From the NCBI GenBank assembly GCA_947630075.1, contig CANRGF010000036.1:1-8687 (forward strand): DNA of 8,687 nucleotides, in the 5' to 3' direction. Shown here piece after piece: positions 7,831 through 8,687 of this stretch. The position numbers and the translations under genes were made by a program. How positions within the stretch are numbered: position 1 is the first letter of the stretch; each line of letters begins with the position of its first letter. Below the pieces are notes generated by a model, which had not been told where the DNA came from, did no database searches, and worked only from the letters and a program-made list of their open reading frames with translations. The stretch is from an uncultured Clostridia bacterium (GTDB lineage Bacteria > Bacillota > Clostridia > Christensenellales > UBA1242).

Positions 7831-7859
7831 TTGACAATTTTTTTTCTTAACTTTATAAT
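7831..7859 (+). promoter_or_regulatory. Consensus sigma-A/sigma-70 promoter of cysS
   Basis: TTGACA (7831-7836) and TATAAT (7854-7859) are both perfect matches, separated by the optimal 17 bp. Transcription should start near 7866, giving a leader of about 42 nt to the cysS ATG. The leader is AT-rich with no evident structure apart from the ribosome binding site. Such a full-consensus promoter implies strong, largely constitutive expression unless a repressor acts. Confidence 0.85.
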
Positions 7860-7897
7860 TAAATAGAAATTTAATTTAAAAAAACACATATAATTAT

Positions 7898-7901
7898 GAG
7901 G
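7898..7901 (+). promoter_or_regulatory. Ribosome binding site of cysS
   Basis: GAGG, within TGAGGA, lies 6 nt before the ATG at 7908. An in-frame ATG at 7896 overlaps this site and would add four residues (MRTI). It has no Shine-Dalgarno sequence of its own, only AT-rich sequence, so the downstream ATG is preferred. Starting at 7908 also gives the usual CysS N-terminus. Confidence 0.75.
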
Positions 7902-7907
7902 ACGATT

Positions 7908-8687
7908 ATGGAACTGAAAATATATAATTCACTCACAAGGAAAAAGCAAGCATTAAAGCCAATTAACAACTGCGTTAATTTTTATTTCTGCGGGCCAACT
8001 GTTTATTGGTTTCAACACATTGGCAACATGCGTGCATTTTTTGTGATGGATAGCATTAGGCGAGCAGTGAAATATTTAGGCTATGAAATCAACCATGTGA
8101 TGAACATCACTGATGTTGGGCACATGACCAGCGATGCAGACGAGGGCGAGGATAAAATGGAAGTTGCCAGCAAGCGCGAGCACAAAACTCCTGAGCAAGT
8201 GGCAGCCTTTTATTGGGGGAAATGCTGGGAAGATATGCAAGCGCTTAACATTGAAAAGCCTGAGCACATCTGCCCCGCCACAAGTGTGGTTAAAGATATT
8301 ATTAATTTCGTTGCAAAAATCTTAGAAAATGGATATGGATATATCACCGAAAATGGCGTGTATTTCGACACTAGCAAATACGCTCACTATGGTGAACTTG
8401 GTGGCATGAACCAAAACGATAAGCAGTTTGGCGCACGAATAGCAATTGACGAGAAAAAGCGCCACCCTGCAGATTTTGCACTCTGGGTGAAAGCAAAAGA
8501 TAATCACATCCAGCGATGGGATAGCCCTTGGGGAGCGGGATATCCGGGTTGGCACATTGAGTGCAGTGCGATTGGAAACAAATTTTTGGGCGAACATATT
8601 GATTTGCACGGCGGTGGAGTTGAGCACAAAACTGTGCACCACGAAAACGAAATTGCACAGAATTATGCACGCTGCGGGCACGAAGTG
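7908..8687 (+). CDS. cysS: Cysteinyl-tRNA synthetase, N-terminal 260 residues (3' end outside window)
   Basis: This class I aminoacyl-tRNA synthetase charges tRNA-Cys with cysteine in the cytoplasm, using ATP. The visible part begins MELKIYNSLTRKK, the usual CysS opening. It has FYFCGPTVY with Cys28, the HIGN nucleotide-binding signature at residues 37-40, and WHIECSA with Cys219. HHENEIAQ follows, with His244 and Glu248. Cys28, Cys219, His244 and Glu248 match the four zinc ligands of the E. coli enzyme, which give cysteine specificity. The typical enzyme is about 450-480 residues, so the KMSKS loop and anticodon-binding domain lie past the right edge. It belongs to a variant with 'NITDVGHMTSDADEGEDKM' (residues 66-84). 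In the zinc region it has 'GGGVEHKTVHHENE' where the common form has 'GGG[IM]DL.FPHHENE'. No frameshift or stop is seen. Family assignment is secure. Confidence 0.96.
   Translation, partial: MELKIYNSLTRKKQALKPINNCVNFYFCGPTVYWFQHIGNMRAFFVMDSIRRAVKYLGYEINHVMNITDVGHMTSDADEGEDKMEVASKREHKTPEQVAAFYWGKCWEDMQALNIEKPEHICPATSVVKDIINFVAKILENGYGYITENGVYFDTSKYAHYGELGGMNQNDKQFGARIAIDEKKRHPADFALWVKAKDNHIQRWDSPWGAGYPGWHIECSAIGNKFLGEHIDLHGGGVEHKTVHHENEIAQNYARCGHEV

Larger units (their letters stand above)
7565..7907. other. Divergent intergenic control region, 343 bp, very AT-rich
   Basis: No gene was found here on either strand. The core from 7681 to 7860 is about 17% G+C by count, against roughly 40% in sampled coding lines. 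It separates two start codons that face away from each other, so it must carry both promoters and needs no terminator. It contains the sites listed separately: a consensus promoter to the right, phased AT tracts, an inverted repeat and a weak leftward -10. No RNA gene or riboswitch fold was recognised. Confidence 0.85.

Noticed and set aside
7565..7907. T-box or other riboswitch for cysS
   Set aside because: The promoter is only about 70 bp from the start codon, and no T-box sequence, specifier stem or terminator was seen.
8322..8681. Minus-strand frames of 119 and 99 codons over cysS
   Set aside because: Both are antisense to conserved CysS motifs and start near the window edge. They match no known family.
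1..8687. Hidden multi-gene defence or biosynthetic system
   Set aside because: Only two genes are present and one is a housekeeping synthetase. Nothing links them beyond a shared intergenic region.

Overview
The window holds two divergently transcribed genes, both cut by the window edges, and one AT-rich intergenic region of 343 bp. There is no sign of tRNA or rRNA genes, CRISPR, insertion sequences or phage genes. The sequence suggests an uncultured, low-GC, anaerobe-like member of the Bacillota (Clostridia or a neighbouring gut lineage). The reasons are a standard genetic code, roughly 40% GC in sampled coding lines against about 17% in the intergenic core, a textbook sigma-A promoter, a lipoprotein signal on a giant Ig/FN3 surface protein, and a cysteinyl-tRNA synthetase of the 'NITDVGHMTSDADEGEDKM' type. 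The taxonomy is inference; no marker here settles it.

Positions 1-7564, minus strand: a single uninterrupted reading frame of at least 2521 codons whose 3' end lies beyond the left edge. It starts with a lipoprotein signal peptide (lipidated Cys25). A BIG2-type Ig-like domain follows at about residues 31-115. The rest is roughly 20 or more divergent beta-sandwich modules, mostly FN3-like, joined by recurring linkers of the type L-x-x-P-x-L. The last three visible modules are the most regular, with core Trp at residues 2281, 2362 and 2442. No enzymatic domain is recognisable. It is best read as a very long lipid-anchored surface stalk or adhesin-like protein.

Positions 7565-7907: the divergent intergenic region. 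It contains a consensus promoter for the right-hand gene (TTGACA, 17 bp, TATAAT), a run of AATTT-type tracts spaced about one helical turn apart upstream of it (possible curved DNA), an AT-rich inverted repeat and a weaker possible promoter facing left.

Positions 7908-8687, plus strand: the first 260 codons of cysS (cysteinyl-tRNA synthetase), with the HIGN signature and all four zinc-ligand positions. The KMSKS half lies past the right edge. The expected leader is only about 40 nt, so a T-box riboswitch cannot fit.

The two genes share a control region but have no evident functional link. I see no multi-gene system. The most unusual object is the giant modular lipoprotein.
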